A stretch of DNA of 64,000 nucleotides. Origin: CAWGHZ01 sp963775315. Its GTDB lineage: Bacteria > Pseudomonadota > Alphaproteobacteria > MPNO01 > DASWLB01. Where the stretch lies: contig CAVZIN010000007.1 of NCBI GenBank assembly GCA_963775315.1, forward strand, positions 1,736,001 through 1,800,000, written 5' to 3'. The position numbers and the translations under genes are program-made. The notes under the pieces were generated by a model, which made no database searches, was not told the DNA's origin, and was given only the letters and a program-made list of their open reading frames with translations. This document shows, in pieces, positions 15,330 through 23,352 of the stretch (positions are counted from its first letter, which is position 1; every line of letters begins with the position of its first letter).

Positions 15330-15683
15330 TCAGGCCGTCGCGTCGCGCCATTCCGCCGGCGATGACGGCCATCTTTTGCCGGTCGGACTGGCGGCCGCCA
15401 GCAGGGCCCGCGGATCGTGGACGATCACACTCTGCCACCGGTAGCCGAGAACATTCTGGCGCGGAAAATCGGCGAGAATTTGGCAGACGGACTCGACCGA
15501 AAGCGCGGTAGCCTGCGCGAGTTTGTCGACGCGGATCGGCAGGTCGAACGACATCCCCGCCATCAGCGGCCGGTGTCCCAGCCGGCCCTCGATGAGCGTG
15601 AGCAGCAGCCGAGCGATGCGTGCCTCCGGAGATGGTTCGCCGGAAGCGCTTGCCGGCCTCACGGCCAGATGCTGTTCGGCCAT
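15330..15683 (-). CDS. Free-standing Crp/Fnr-type HTH protein
   Basis: 117 aa. Only the DNA-binding half of a Crp/Fnr regulator is present: ARIARLLLTLIEGR leads into DLPIRVDKLAQATALSVESVCQILADF, where the recognition helix VESVCQ resembles FNR VETISR (Glu kept, Ser to Cys, Arg to Gln), then VIVHDPRALLAA. There is no cyclic-nucleotide-like sensor domain and none could be found in neighbouring frames. ATG at 15683 follows GGAGAAGGGG. An FNR-type box lies about 90 bp upstream. It may act as a modulator or antagonist at the FNR boxes of this region. Confidence 0.65.
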   Translation of the reverse strand: MAEQHLAVRPASASGEPSPEARIARLLLTLIEGRLGHRPLMAGMSFDLPIRVDKLAQATALSVESVCQILADFPRQNVLGYRWQSVIVHDPRALLAAASPTGKRWPSSPAEWRDATA

Positions 15684-15773
15684 CCCCTTCTCCCTCGCGC
15701 CGTGGCGACCGCTGCAGATTCGGGCATCGGTCTCTCCCGGTCCCAAACCTGCACCGGGCGCAGCCATCGAACC

Positions 15774-15787
15774 TTGACATGGGTCAA
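15774..15787. promoter_or_regulatory. FNR-type box between HTH gene and znu-like operon
   Basis: TTGACATGGGTCAA has the TTGAC-N4-GTCAA dyad. It is about 91 bp upstream of the minus-strand HTH gene and about 278 bp upstream of the metal importer operon, so it could serve either direction. It shares the GTCAA half-site form with the boxes at 20458 and 21801. Confidence 0.55.
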
Positions 15788-16065
15788 GCTTGTCGAGTTG
15801 CCGCACCCTGGCGTTCCAAGTTCAACGCGAGAGAGCGAGAGCAGCACGACGTATTGGCGCGGCCGCCCATATCGCTGCGACGTGCGTCGTCCATACCTTT
15901 TCCAGCGGCATTCTGAAGGCGGTCCTGCTTCCAGCGAACGTCCTCCGGCCTGTTGATCTCCCTCAAATCCTGTACGGCCGCATGCACCATAGTGAATGGG
16001 ATGTGGCGCGCGTGCGAAGGGTTGGCCAGGCAATTTCCGCGGCAAAATCAGGAACGAAGCAGAAA

Positions 16066-16986
16066 ATGCGAAGGTTCGTTATGCTCGGGCTTGCGAGCCT
16101 CATGCCATCCCGCCTCATGGCGCACCTAAGCTGGCTCACGATCGTGCTTGCCGCGGGGTTCATTCCCGCCGCGTCCACCGCCGATCCGCTTGCCATTTTC
16201 GTCAGCATCCTGCCCGAGAAGAATCTCGTCGAACGGATCGGAGGTTCGCACACGACCGTGTCGGTGATGGTCGGGCCGGGCCAGAGCCCCGCGACCTATG
16301 AACCGACCCCGAGACAGATCGCTGCGCTTTCCTCGGCACGCCTGTATTTTCGCATCGGTGTGCCGTTCGAGCTTGCATGGATGGCCAGGATCCGCGCAGC
16401 GAATCCCGACATGGTCGTTGTCGACGTCGCGGAAGGCCTCAGGCGAATGCCGGTCGAGCGCAGCGATGACCAGAAGATCAACGACGCGGCACGGCTTGCC
16501 GACCCTCACGTATGGACGAGCCCACTGTTGGCAAAGCGTATGGCTGCGCGGATACGAGATGAGCTCATCGCGCTCGACCATACCCATAGCGACGAGTTCT
16601 ATCGCAACTACGCGATCCTGGCGGTCGAGTTGGAGCGCCTCGATAACGACATCCGCAAACGTGTCGCACCTTTGAGTGGGCGAGCGTTCCTGACCTTCCA
16701 CCCCTCATGGGGCTACTTTGCCGACAGCTACGGCCTGACGCAGATTTCCATCGAGAGCGAAGGGAAGGAACCGGGTCCCCGCACCCTCCAACGCATCATC
16801 GACGAAGCGAAGCGCATGGGCCTCAAGACCGTCTTCGTCGAGCCCGAGTTCAGCCGCACGGCCGCCAGCATGGTGGCGCGAGAGCTCGGCGGACGCACCG
16901 TCTCGATCGATCCGCTTGCCGAGGACTACATTGCGAACATGCGCACGGTTGCCGCGGCCATTGCGCATTCTCTGGAGGCGAGGTGA
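16066..16986 (+). CDS. Metal ABC transporter substrate-binding protein (ZnuA/MntC-like)
   Basis: 306 aa periplasmic cluster A-I binding protein for Zn2+, Mn2+ or Fe2+. A signal peptide ending near PAASTA is followed by the metal-site regions. His148 (DPHVW), His212 (FHPSW) and Asp282 (SIDPLAED) are present. The usual first His, in P-H-T-Y-E-P-T-P, is Ala76 (QSPATYEPTPRQ). There is no His-rich loop of zinc-specific ZnuA. The reading frame is open about 276 bp further upstream, but the leader and AGGAACGAAG support this start; ATGs a few codons later are possible. GTGA overlap with the ATPase gene. Confidence 0.85.
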   Translation: MRRFVMLGLASLMPSRLMAHLSWLTIVLAAGFIPAASTADPLAIFVSILPEKNLVERIGGSHTTVSVMVGPGQSPATYEPTPRQIAALSSARLYFRIGVPFELAWMARIRAANPDMVVVDVAEGLRRMPVERSDDQKINDAARLADPHVWTSPLLAKRMAARIRDELIALDHTHSDEFYRNYAILAVELERLDNDIRKRVAPLSGRAFLTFHPSWGYFADSYGLTQISIESEGKEPGPRTLQRIIDEAKRMGLKTVFVEPEFSRTAASMVARELGGRTVSIDPLAEDYIANMRTVAAAIAHSLEAR

Positions 16987-17738
16987 GCCCCGTCATCGAA
17001 TTGCGCGGCGTCTCGTTCCGCTACGACGGACCATCGATCCTCGACGATGTCGATCTTTCGATCGAGCGCGGCGAATTCCTGGGGCTCATCGGTCCCAACG
17101 GCGGCGGAAAGACTACACTTCTCAAGCTGGTCCTCGGGCTTCTCGGGCCGAGTCGAGGCAATGTTTGCGTCCTGGGCCGGCGTCCCGCCGAGAGTCGAAG
17201 AGCGATCGGGTATGTACCGCAGGTTGCCGCCTTCCGGCGGGATTTTCCGATCACGGTGGAACAGGCGGTCCTTCTCGGGCGGCTCGGGATGGCGCCCAGG
17301 ATCGGCGGGTATAGCCAGCGCGACCGCGACGCCGCACGGCGAGCAATGGCCGAAACGGAAATCCTCGAATTTCGGAAGCGAGGACTCGCGGCACTGTCCG
17401 GTGGCGAGCTTCAACGGGTCTTGATCGCACGGGCGCTCGTGGCCGATCCGGATATCCTTCTCCTGGACGAACCCACCGCCAACGTGGACCTAAGGATGGA
17501 AATGGATATTTTTGAGCTCCTCAAGGAGATCAACCGGCGTGCCACCATCGTGGTGGTGTCGCACGACATCGGATTCATCTCCCGATACGTGACACGCGTC
17601 GCGTGCCTGAATCGCACGCTGATTTGCCATTCGACTTCCGAAATCACCGGCGAGGTCATCCAGGAACTTTATGGCCGGCCAGTACGAATGGTGCGCCACG
17701 TCCAAGGGGACGCGCGCCAAGAAAGACAGGCGCCATGA
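16983..17738 (+). CDS. Metal ABC transporter ATP-binding protein (ZnuC/MntB-like)
   Basis: 251 aa cytoplasmic ATPase. Walker A GPNGGGKTT at 37-45, signature LSGGELQR at 138-145, Walker B ILLLDEP at 158-164 and the H-loop VVSHD near 190 are all intact. It powers import of the metal delivered by the preceding protein. GTG start overlaps the stop of the binding-protein gene (GTGA), and the next gene overlaps by ATGA. Confidence 0.92.
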   Translation: MSPVIELRGVSFRYDGPSILDDVDLSIERGEFLGLIGPNGGGKTTLLKLVLGLLGPSRGNVCVLGRRPAESRRAIGYVPQVAAFRRDFPITVEQAVLLGRLGMAPRIGGYSQRDRDAARRAMAETEILEFRKRGLAALSGGELQRVLIARALVADPDILLLDEPTANVDLRMEMDIFELLKEINRRATIVVVSHDIGFISRYVTRVACLNRTLICHSTSEITGEVIQELYGRPVRMVRHVQGDARQERQAP

Positions 17739-18574
17739 CGGACGCGTTCCTGACCCAGGGATTCCTGCAGAACGCCCTGGTGGCCGCACTGCTCGCCGGA
17801 CTCGGTTGCGGGGTCGTCGGGACCTACGTCGTCGTGAAGCGCATCGGCTACATGGCCGGCGGCATCGCCCATACGGTGCTCGGCGGCATGGGCGTCGCCT
17901 ACTTTCTCGGCAAGGATCCTCTGCTCGGAGCCATGGTCGCGGCCGTCTTGTCTGCAATGGTGATCGGCTGGGTCAGCCTGCGGCGGAAGCAGCATGAGGA
18001 CATTATCATCGGCGCACTTTGGGCGACGGGCATGGCTGTCGGCATTCTCTTTCTCGCGCGGACCCCCGGCTACAACGTCGACCTGATGAGCTATCTGTTC
18101 GGCAACATCCTCATGGTCTCGCGCGCCGACCTGTTTCTCATGGACTTTCTCGACGCGGCCGTCTTCTGCCTGGTGGGCCTCTTCTACAAGCAATTCCTCG
18201 CCGTCTGCTTCGACGAAGAATTCGCGCGGATCCGCGGCGTGAACGTGACGACGATCTATCTGCTCCTCCTGTGCATGGTCGCGGTGACGGTCGTCTCCCT
18301 GATCCAGGTCGTCGGACTCATTCTGGTCATCGCACTGTTTACTCTTCCGGCGGCAACGGCTCGCCAGTTCGTGCGGTCCGTGGCAGGGATGATGATTGCC
18401 GCTTGCGCGCTTGGCGCCATCGTCGGCGTCGCGGGGTTGGGCGTCTCGTATCAAACGAACCTGCCTTCCGGGGCGACGATCATCGTGATCGCCGGCGCGG
18501 TGTTTCTGATCTCGCTCGGGGCCAGCGCCGTCCAGCGGAGATTGCGCCATGCTCGGCTCGACCGGCCGAGCTGA
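17735..18574 (+). CDS. Metal ABC transporter permease (ZnuB-like)
   Basis: 279 aa, seven to eight membrane helices of the ABC-3 family. GTYVVVKRIGYMAGGIAHTVLGGMG near residues 29-53 is the conserved cytoplasmic loop that contacts the ATPase, and LFTLPAATARQF near 205 is also typical. Completes a three-gene importer with the two genes before it. The operon order SBP-ATPase-permease is common for Zn/Mn uptake in anaerobes and facultative bacteria. Confidence 0.92.
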   Translation: MTDAFLTQGFLQNALVAALLAGLGCGVVGTYVVVKRIGYMAGGIAHTVLGGMGVAYFLGKDPLLGAMVAAVLSAMVIGWVSLRRKQHEDIIIGALWATGMAVGILFLARTPGYNVDLMSYLFGNILMVSRADLFLMDFLDAAVFCLVGLFYKQFLAVCFDEEFARIRGVNVTTIYLLLLCMVAVTVVSLIQVVGLILVIALFTLPAATARQFVRSVAGMMIAACALGAIVGVAGLGVSYQTNLPSGATIIVIAGAVFLISLGASAVQRRLRHARLDRPS

Positions 18575-18605
18575 AACGCGCTGAACATCAAGAAGTCGCC
18601 GCGCC

Positions 18606-19244
18606 ATGGCCCGTACCGCACCGTTCGAAACTGAAACACCACGCTACGAGCGCTGGTTCGGCCGTCACAGGGCCGCCTACCAGTCCGAACTGCTCGCGCT
18701 TCGCGAGATATTGCCCGATCCGGGGCTCGCTCTCGAAGTCGGCGTCGGAACGGGCCGCTTCGCCGCGCCACTCGGCGTCGGCTTCGGCATCGATCCGTCC
18801 GCCCGGATGCTTCGCCACAGCGTGCGTCGGGGGATCAAGTGCGTATGCGGAACCGCCGAGGCTTTACCATTCCGTGACGGAGTGTTCGACCGGGTGCTGA
18901 TCGTGACGACCATTTGCTTCTTGGATGATGCCCGGGCAATGCTTGCCGAGGCCCACCGCGTGCTGAAGCCGGACGGTGCCGTGGTCATCGGCTTCATCGA
19001 CCGGACGAGCCGGCTCGGCCGGCACTACGAGGCACACCGCCAAGAGAGCGTCTTCTACCGCGACGCCACGTTCTTTTCAGCGATGGAGGTAGACGACCTC
19101 TTAACCCGAACCGCATTCGGCGAGCGCACCTGGCGGCAGACGCTGAGCAAACCCCTCGCAGAAACGAACGAGGTGGAGCTATCGCAGCCTGGGTTCGGCG
19201 AAGATGCTTTCGTCGTGGTCCGCGCGGCGCGGGCTGCCGCCTAA
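18606..19244 (+). CDS. Class I SAM-dependent methyltransferase
   Basis: 212 aa cytoplasmic Methyltransf_11-type enzyme. SAM motif I LEVGVGTGRFAAPLG at about 42-56, motif post-I GIDPSARML near 60, then GTAEALPFRDGVFDRVLIV and AHRVLKPDG. No substrate domain is recognisable. It lies 31 bp after the metal permease, probably the fourth gene of that operon. Similar methyltransferases accompany metal or metalloid loci, but the target here is unknown. Confidence 0.87.
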   Translation: MARTAPFETETPRYERWFGRHRAAYQSELLALREILPDPGLALEVGVGTGRFAAPLGVGFGIDPSARMLRHSVRRGIKCVCGTAEALPFRDGVFDRVLIVTTICFLDDARAMLAEAHRVLKPDGAVVIGFIDRTSRLGRHYEAHRQESVFYRDATFFSAMEVDDLLTRTAFGERTWRQTLSKPLAETNEVELSQPGFGEDAFVVVRAARAAA

Positions 19245-19301
19245 GTGGTCGCGCGGCGACGAGGCCTGCGCGATTGACCGTCTTGCCCGAATCGTCAGCC
19301 G

Positions 19302-19610
19302 TCACTTCGATTTTGGCAACCCGTGCTGCTTGGTCGGGCCGACATGCTCCATGTCCACCCCGTCGCTTACTTGGTCGAGCGCCAGCAAGATGCGCCTGAG
19401 GAGATCGCCATTCTCCCCGTCCGGCATGCCTTCCTCGTCAGCGACAGCGATTTCGGCGGCGTCGTATTCCCAGCGCCGCAGGATCTCGATTTTCTGATCC
19501 CGCGTGAGCGTCTCATGTCGGACGACGTCTTCGGGCGAGGCGAACACCGAGCCGGGGTCCAAGAGCGCCTTCTGCATGTCGACCGTGGGTAGGGACTGCG
19601 GTTTGCGCAT
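19302..19610 (-). CDS. Conserved hypothetical protein, no known domain
   Basis: 102 aa, acidic, predicted soluble: it begins MRKPQSLPTVDMQKALLDPGS and contains VFASPEDVVRHETLTRDQKIEILRRWEYDAAE, a pattern I have the impression of seeing in other alphaproteobacteria beside heat-shock or low-oxygen genes. GAAGGAG upstream supports the internal ATG at 19610. It is 49 bp from the ZIP gene end on the same strand. Role unknown. Confidence 0.7.
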   Translation of the reverse strand: MRKPQSLPTVDMQKALLDPGSVFASPEDVVRHETLTRDQKIEILRRWEYDAAEIAVADEEGMPDGENGDLLRRILLALDQVSDGVDMEHVGPTKQHGLPKSK

Positions 19611-19659
19611 GTGCAGGGTCTCCTTCGAAGGTGCCGTTGGGCGTTGGGGAGTCGACCAC

Positions 19660-20403
19660 CTAGCCTCCCGTCGCGAGTGCCAGCAGGCGATGAACCGCGA
19701 CACTCAGCGCCGCGCCTCCGCCGAACCACCAAAGATGGCCGTAGCGGCGCGCCATGGGAAACAACTCGTGCAGTGAGACGAAGATCATGGCCCCAGCCGC
19801 GAAGGCCATGAAGTAGCTGTTGAGACCCGGCTCTATCTCTACCGCGAGCAGTCCGACGACGGCTCCGACCGGCTCGGCGAGGGCCGAGAGCACGGCGGCG
19901 ACGATCAGAAACCGCAAGCTGCGCAAGGACATCGCCGGCAAGGCCAAGGCCAATTCCTCGGGCAGGTTATGAAGCGCGATCGCCAGCGCGACGAGCACAC
20001 CCACGGACGGCGACGCGATATAGGCATTGGCCATCGCGAAGCCCTCCGGCACATCATGCAGAATCAGTCCGAATACGACCAGGTAGACCGACCTCACGAG
20101 CCGGGTGTCGGCGAGGCCATGCTCGCGAACCAGGTGACTGTGCGGGAGCACGAGGTTGACCAGCCAGAGAAGCGCGGCTCCCAAGCCGACCGTCAGGCCC
20201 GCGGCCGTTATGCCTACGGCATTACCTGCCTCGGGGATAAGCTCGAGGGTGGAGACGAGAATCATGATGCCGGCGGAGAAGCCGATTCCCCCGGCGATCG
20301 CTTTCGCGTTGTCCCTGATCACCGTTGCCAGCAGCACGCCCGCCGCGGTCGTCACGGCGGAGATCAGTGACAGAAGGAGGACGGCGATCTGGGTCTCGGT
20401 CAC
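19660..20403 (-). CDS. ZIP family metal transporter (GufA-like)
   Basis: About 247 aa with eight membrane helices. The binuclear metal site motifs HDVPEGFAMA (TM4) and HNLPEELALA (TM5) are intact; the second has EE rather than EG. ZIP proteins of this group carry Zn2+, Fe2+ or Mn2+ into the cytoplasm. I prefer the GTG at 20403 because the FNR-type box at 20458-20471 would otherwise lie inside the gene; an ATG at 20478 is possible. Neither start has a strong ribosome site. Divergent from the CDF exporter. Confidence 0.85.
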   Translation of the reverse strand: MTETQIAVLLLSLISAVTTAAGVLLATVIRDNAKAIAGGIGFSAGIMILVSTLELIPEAGNAVGITAAGLTVGLGAALLWLVNLVLPHSHLVREHGLADTRLVRSVYLVVFGLILHDVPEGFAMANAYIASPSVGVLVALAIALHNLPEELALALPAMSLRSLRFLIVAAVLSALAEPVGAVVGLLAVEIEPGLNSYFMAFAAGAMIFVSLHELFPMARRYGHLWWFGGGAALSVAVHRLLALATGG

Positions 20404-20457
20404 GCGGCCAACCGCCAATCGTTCGGCGTCAGGATATCCGAAGGCGCGGACGGACGA

Positions 20458-20471
20458 TTGACATGTGTCAA
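20458..20471. promoter_or_regulatory. FNR-type box between ZIP and CDF genes
   Basis: TTGACATGTGTCAA is a dyad of perfect arms TTGAC/GTCAA. It is centred 45 bp before the CDF start codon and 61 bp before the GTG of the ZIP gene, so a single site could control metal import and export together. Confidence 0.6.
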
Positions 20472-20509
20472 CGCCCATCGGGAAGCGATCGCTAAGCTAA
20501 TTCGTTGTC

Positions 20510-21751
20510 ATGACCGCCGATGTGCTGCCCGACGTCACGCCATCGAACGTTCCCAGCATCGTTCGATGGGGGTGGTATTCGATCGGCGTCAACGTGGCGC
20601 TCATTGCGGTTCATGGCGCCGTCGCCGCGGCATCGGGCAGCCTCGCGGTGACGGCCGAGTTGATCCACAATTTCGCCGACTTCGTGGCGGCGGCGGGCGT
20701 GCTGATCGGGCTCAAGCTCGCGACGCGCAAATCGAAGTCCTTCCCCTATGGCCTTTACAAGATCGAGAACCTCGTCGCCGCGGCGATCGCCGTTATGGTG
20801 TTCGTCACGGCCTACCAGATCGTTGCGAGTGCCTTCTTCGAGGCGCCACCCACGCTTCATGTCGACCTGTGGATGCTCGCATCTCTGGCCGCGACCCTGG
20901 CCCTTCCGCTCGCCTTCAGCCATTTCGAACTGCGTGCCGCCCGCGCGGCCAATTCGCCGGCCCTCATCGCGGATGCCCGAGAATACCGTGTGCACGTCTA
21001 CACCACGGGCATCGCGCTGGCGGCGCTCCTGTCGGGCTGGTTTGGCTTTCCAGTGGATCGGGTGGCGGCAGCGATCATCGTTTTGGCCGTGGCCAAGACG
21101 GGATGGGACCTGTTGGCTGACGCCCTGCGCGTGCTGCTCGATGCGTCGCTCGACGCCGACAGTCTGAACGCGGTACGGAAAGTGATCGACGGCGATCCCG
21201 CGGTCGCCGAGGTCAAGTGGGTCACCGGACGCAATGCCGGCCGCTTCCGGTTCGTGGAGGCCGGCGTGGCGCTGCGCCTTTCCGACCTTGCGAAGGCCGA
21301 GGTTGGGCTTCGCCGCATCGAAGCGAGCGTTAGGGCCGCTCTGCCGCGGGTTGAGCGGGTTCTCCTTCACATCGAGAGCCAGGCGTCGCCCTACATCCGC
21401 TACGCGGTCCCGCTCGTCGACATTTCCGGGACGATCAGCGAGCATTTCGGCGAGGCGCCCTACTTCGCCTTCGTTACGGTGGCACGATCGGACGAATCCG
21501 TTGCGGAGCAGACCGTACGGCCCAATCCCTATCACGCACTGGAAAGGGCGAAGGGTATCCGGGTCGCCGAGTGGCTCGCCGCCGAGAAGGTCGATGTCGT
21601 ACTCGCACGGCCGCAACTGGCGGGCAAGGGGCCGGACTATGTCCTTCGTGACGCCGGCATCGAGGTGCGTGGCGTGCAGGCGCGGACGCTGGGCGAAGCG
21701 TTCCCGCGCCGCCCGGGCGAAGGCGCCCGACGCATCCGAGAAAATATCTGA
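20510..21751 (+). CDS. CDF-family metal efflux protein fused to a NifX-like domain
   Basis: 413 aa. Residues 1-210 form a six-helix cation diffusion facilitator. The TM2 site reads HNFAD (H53, D57), and the usual TM5 site reads EYRVH, not the normal HxxxD. Residues about 215-290 are the cytoplasmic dimerisation domain. Residues about 295-392 (YIRYAVPLVDISGTISEHFGEAPYF ... AEKVDVVLARPQLAGKG ... GIEV) resemble the dinitrogenase iron-molybdenum cofactor (NifX/NafY) fold. Such a fusion suggests iron or cluster sensing by the exporter. Divergent from ZIP. Confidence 0.82.
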   Translation: MTADVLPDVTPSNVPSIVRWGWYSIGVNVALIAVHGAVAAASGSLAVTAELIHNFADFVAAAGVLIGLKLATRKSKSFPYGLYKIENLVAAAIAVMVFVTAYQIVASAFFEAPPTLHVDLWMLASLAATLALPLAFSHFELRAARAANSPALIADAREYRVHVYTTGIALAALLSGWFGFPVDRVAAAIIVLAVAKTGWDLLADALRVLLDASLDADSLNAVRKVIDGDPAVAEVKWVTGRNAGRFRFVEAGVALRLSDLAKAEVGLRRIEASVRAALPRVERVLLHIESQASPYIRYAVPLVDISGTISEHFGEAPYFAFVTVARSDESVAEQTVRPNPYHALERAKGIRVAEWLAAEKVDVVLARPQLAGKGPDYVLRDAGIEVRGVQARTLGEAFPRRPGEGARRIRENI

Positions 21752-21800
21752 GCCGCCTGCACGAACCGCCATCGCAGTTGCACGCGCCCAGCGTGACTTT

Positions 21801-21814
21801 TTGACCGATGTCAA
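21801..21814 (+). promoter_or_regulatory. FNR-type box before MBL gene
   Basis: TTGACCGATGTCAA, arms TTGAC/GTCAA, centred about 94 bp before the start codon of the MBL hydrolase. No clear -10 was identified downstream. Confidence 0.5.
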
Positions 21815-21901
21815 AAGGCCGAACGAGCCGGTCGTCTAGTCTTGCGGCGAGAGCTCGGAATCCGACCTCGTCGGCGTCGTTCCGGGGAAAGGGAGCGGAC
21901 C

Positions 21902-22771
21902 ATGCAAGCCAATCGACCGGAAGTTTCTGGCTTCTTCGAGCCCAAGACATTCGGCGTGCAGTACGTGGTGAACGACCCCGCGACCCGGCGCTGCGCCATC
22001 ATCGACCCCGTGTTGAATTTCAACGAGAAGTCCGGCCGCACGAGCACAGAGTCCGCCGACGAACTGCTGCGCTTTTGCAGAGATCAAGGTCTGCACGTCG
22101 ATTGGATCCTGGACACACATCCCCATGCCGACCATTTCTCGGCGGCGCCTTACCTCAAGAGCAAGCTAAATGTCCCCACAGGGATCGGCGAGCATGTGGT
22201 CGACGTGCAACGCCTGTGGAAGGACATTTACAACCTGCCGGCCGATTTTCCCGCCGATGGCAGCCAGTGGCACCATCTTTTCCGGGATGGAGAGACATTC
22301 GCCATCGGCAATCTCAAAGCCCGCGTCATCTTCTCGCCAGGCCACACCTTGGCTTCGATCACCTATTTGGTCGGAGACGCCGCCTTCATCCACGACACGC
22401 TGTTCATGCCCGACTACGGGACGGCGCGGGCAGACTTCCCCGGCGGCGATGCCCACGCTCTGTACCGGACGATCCGCCGGATTCTCGACCTGCCGCCCGA
22501 CACGAGGCTGTTCACGGGCCATGACTACATGCCGAACGGCCGGGCACCTCAATGGGAATCGACCGTCGCCGACCAGCGCAGGACGAATATCCACGTCCAC
22601 GACGGCATAGAGGAGGCCGCCTTCGTCCGAATGCGGATGGAGCGCGACAAGACCCTGGAGCTGCCAGCCCTCATGCTCGCCGCGCTCCAGGTGAACGTCC
22701 GCGGCGGCCGACTTCCGGAACCCGAAGACAACGGAACCGCGTATCTGAAAATCCCGCTCAACCGATTTTGA
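21902..22771 (+). CDS. MBL-fold hydrolase, persulfide-dioxygenase/Blh-like
   Basis: 289 aa. The metal motif THPHADHFSAA (H73, H75, D77, H78) and later FSPGHT near 143 and FTGHDYM near 205 are the marks of glyoxalase-II-like sulfur hydrolases (ETHE1 / BigR-operon Blh). Such enzymes oxidise glutathione persulfide or similar. I set the start at 21902, after GGGAGCGG; an upstream ATG would add 20 Arg-rich residues. The FNR-type box upstream suggests hypoxic control of sulfide detoxification. No rhodanese domain is attached. Confidence 0.82.
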   Translation: MQANRPEVSGFFEPKTFGVQYVVNDPATRRCAIIDPVLNFNEKSGRTSTESADELLRFCRDQGLHVDWILDTHPHADHFSAAPYLKSKLNVPTGIGEHVVDVQRLWKDIYNLPADFPADGSQWHHLFRDGETFAIGNLKARVIFSPGHTLASITYLVGDAAFIHDTLFMPDYGTARADFPGGDAHALYRTIRRILDLPPDTRLFTGHDYMPNGRAPQWESTVADQRRTNIHVHDGIEEAAFVRMRMERDKTLELPALMLAALQVNVRGGRLPEPEDNGTAYLKIPLNRF

Positions 22772-22867
22772 GGGAACGGCTCCCGCAAGCGAGTAACGTG
22801 AGCGAACCTTGCCTTCCGAACGTCCACATGCCAGCGGCGTGAGGTCGCCCGCGACCAGCTCCGGCAA

Positions 22868-22908
22868 TTGATACGGATCAAAGTGCACACCGCTTCTACG
22901 CTATAAAT
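22868..22908 (+). promoter_or_regulatory. Perfect FNR box with -10, class II promoter
   Basis: TTGATACGGATCAA (22868-22881) matches the FNR consensus in all ten fixed bases. TATAAAT at 22902-22908 is at the spacing expected for a box centred near -41.5. The first gene downstream is the 66-aa membrane protein at 23008, about 90 bp after the predicted start point. This is the best regulatory site in the window. Confidence 0.75.
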
Positions 22909-23007
22909 TCTGCTTTGGCAGGCTTGACTGGACTTTCACCGCATCCTCGGGCACGCGGGGAGCGATGATGGTTGAAAAGTTCCACCGATTAACTGAAGGG
23001 CCTTCAA

Positions 23008-23208
23008 ATGGCGAATTTGCAACGGCGTAATGTTCTTCTGCCCTGGATCATCGGACTTGTCATCATTGCGGCCGTCGATGCCTATACCGCATATCTCTTT
23101 TTCCAGACAGGGTGTCAGGCGCCGGGCATCGCGCAGTTTCTGGTGCTGGTCGCCGTGCCCGTCGTCTACCTGGTGTTGATGTACATGACCTTGAAGAGCC
23201 AGCCGTGA
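23008..23208 (+). CDS. Small two-helix membrane protein
   Basis: 66 aa. Two hydrophobic helices (LLPWIIGLVIIAAVDAYTAYLFF and FLVLVAVPVVYLVLMYM) flank a short polar loop with one Cys (QTGCQAPG). No family recognised. It is the nearest gene to the perfect FNR box, so it should be induced at low oxygen. GAAGGG lies upstream of the ATG. A GC hairpin (CCGCCGGC at 23225, GCCGGCGG at 23240) follows without a T run. Possibly an accessory subunit of a metal or respiratory membrane complex. Confidence 0.65.
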   Translation: MANLQRRNVLLPWIIGLVIIAAVDAYTAYLFFQTGCQAPGIAQFLVLVAVPVVYLVLMYMTLKSQP

Positions 23209-23352
23209 CAGTGGACGTGACGGTCCGCCGGCAGCAGACGCCGGCGGCCGCGCCCAGCATTTGGCTGCCACGTGGCTGAGACGCAGGCGTTCTGATTACG
23301 CCGTCCGAGAACAGCCGGGCCAACTGGCTCTTATTCCCACGAGCTTGGAAAC

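Noticed and set aside
15094..15444. Plus-strand frame after the ACP-like gene
   Set aside because: Opposite a more protein-like minus-strand frame and without a ribosome site or recognisable sequence.
20404..20478. Longer ZIP start at the ATG 20478
   Set aside because: It would place the FNR-type box inside the gene and adds 25 residues without family likeness; the shorter GTG start is preferred but not proven.
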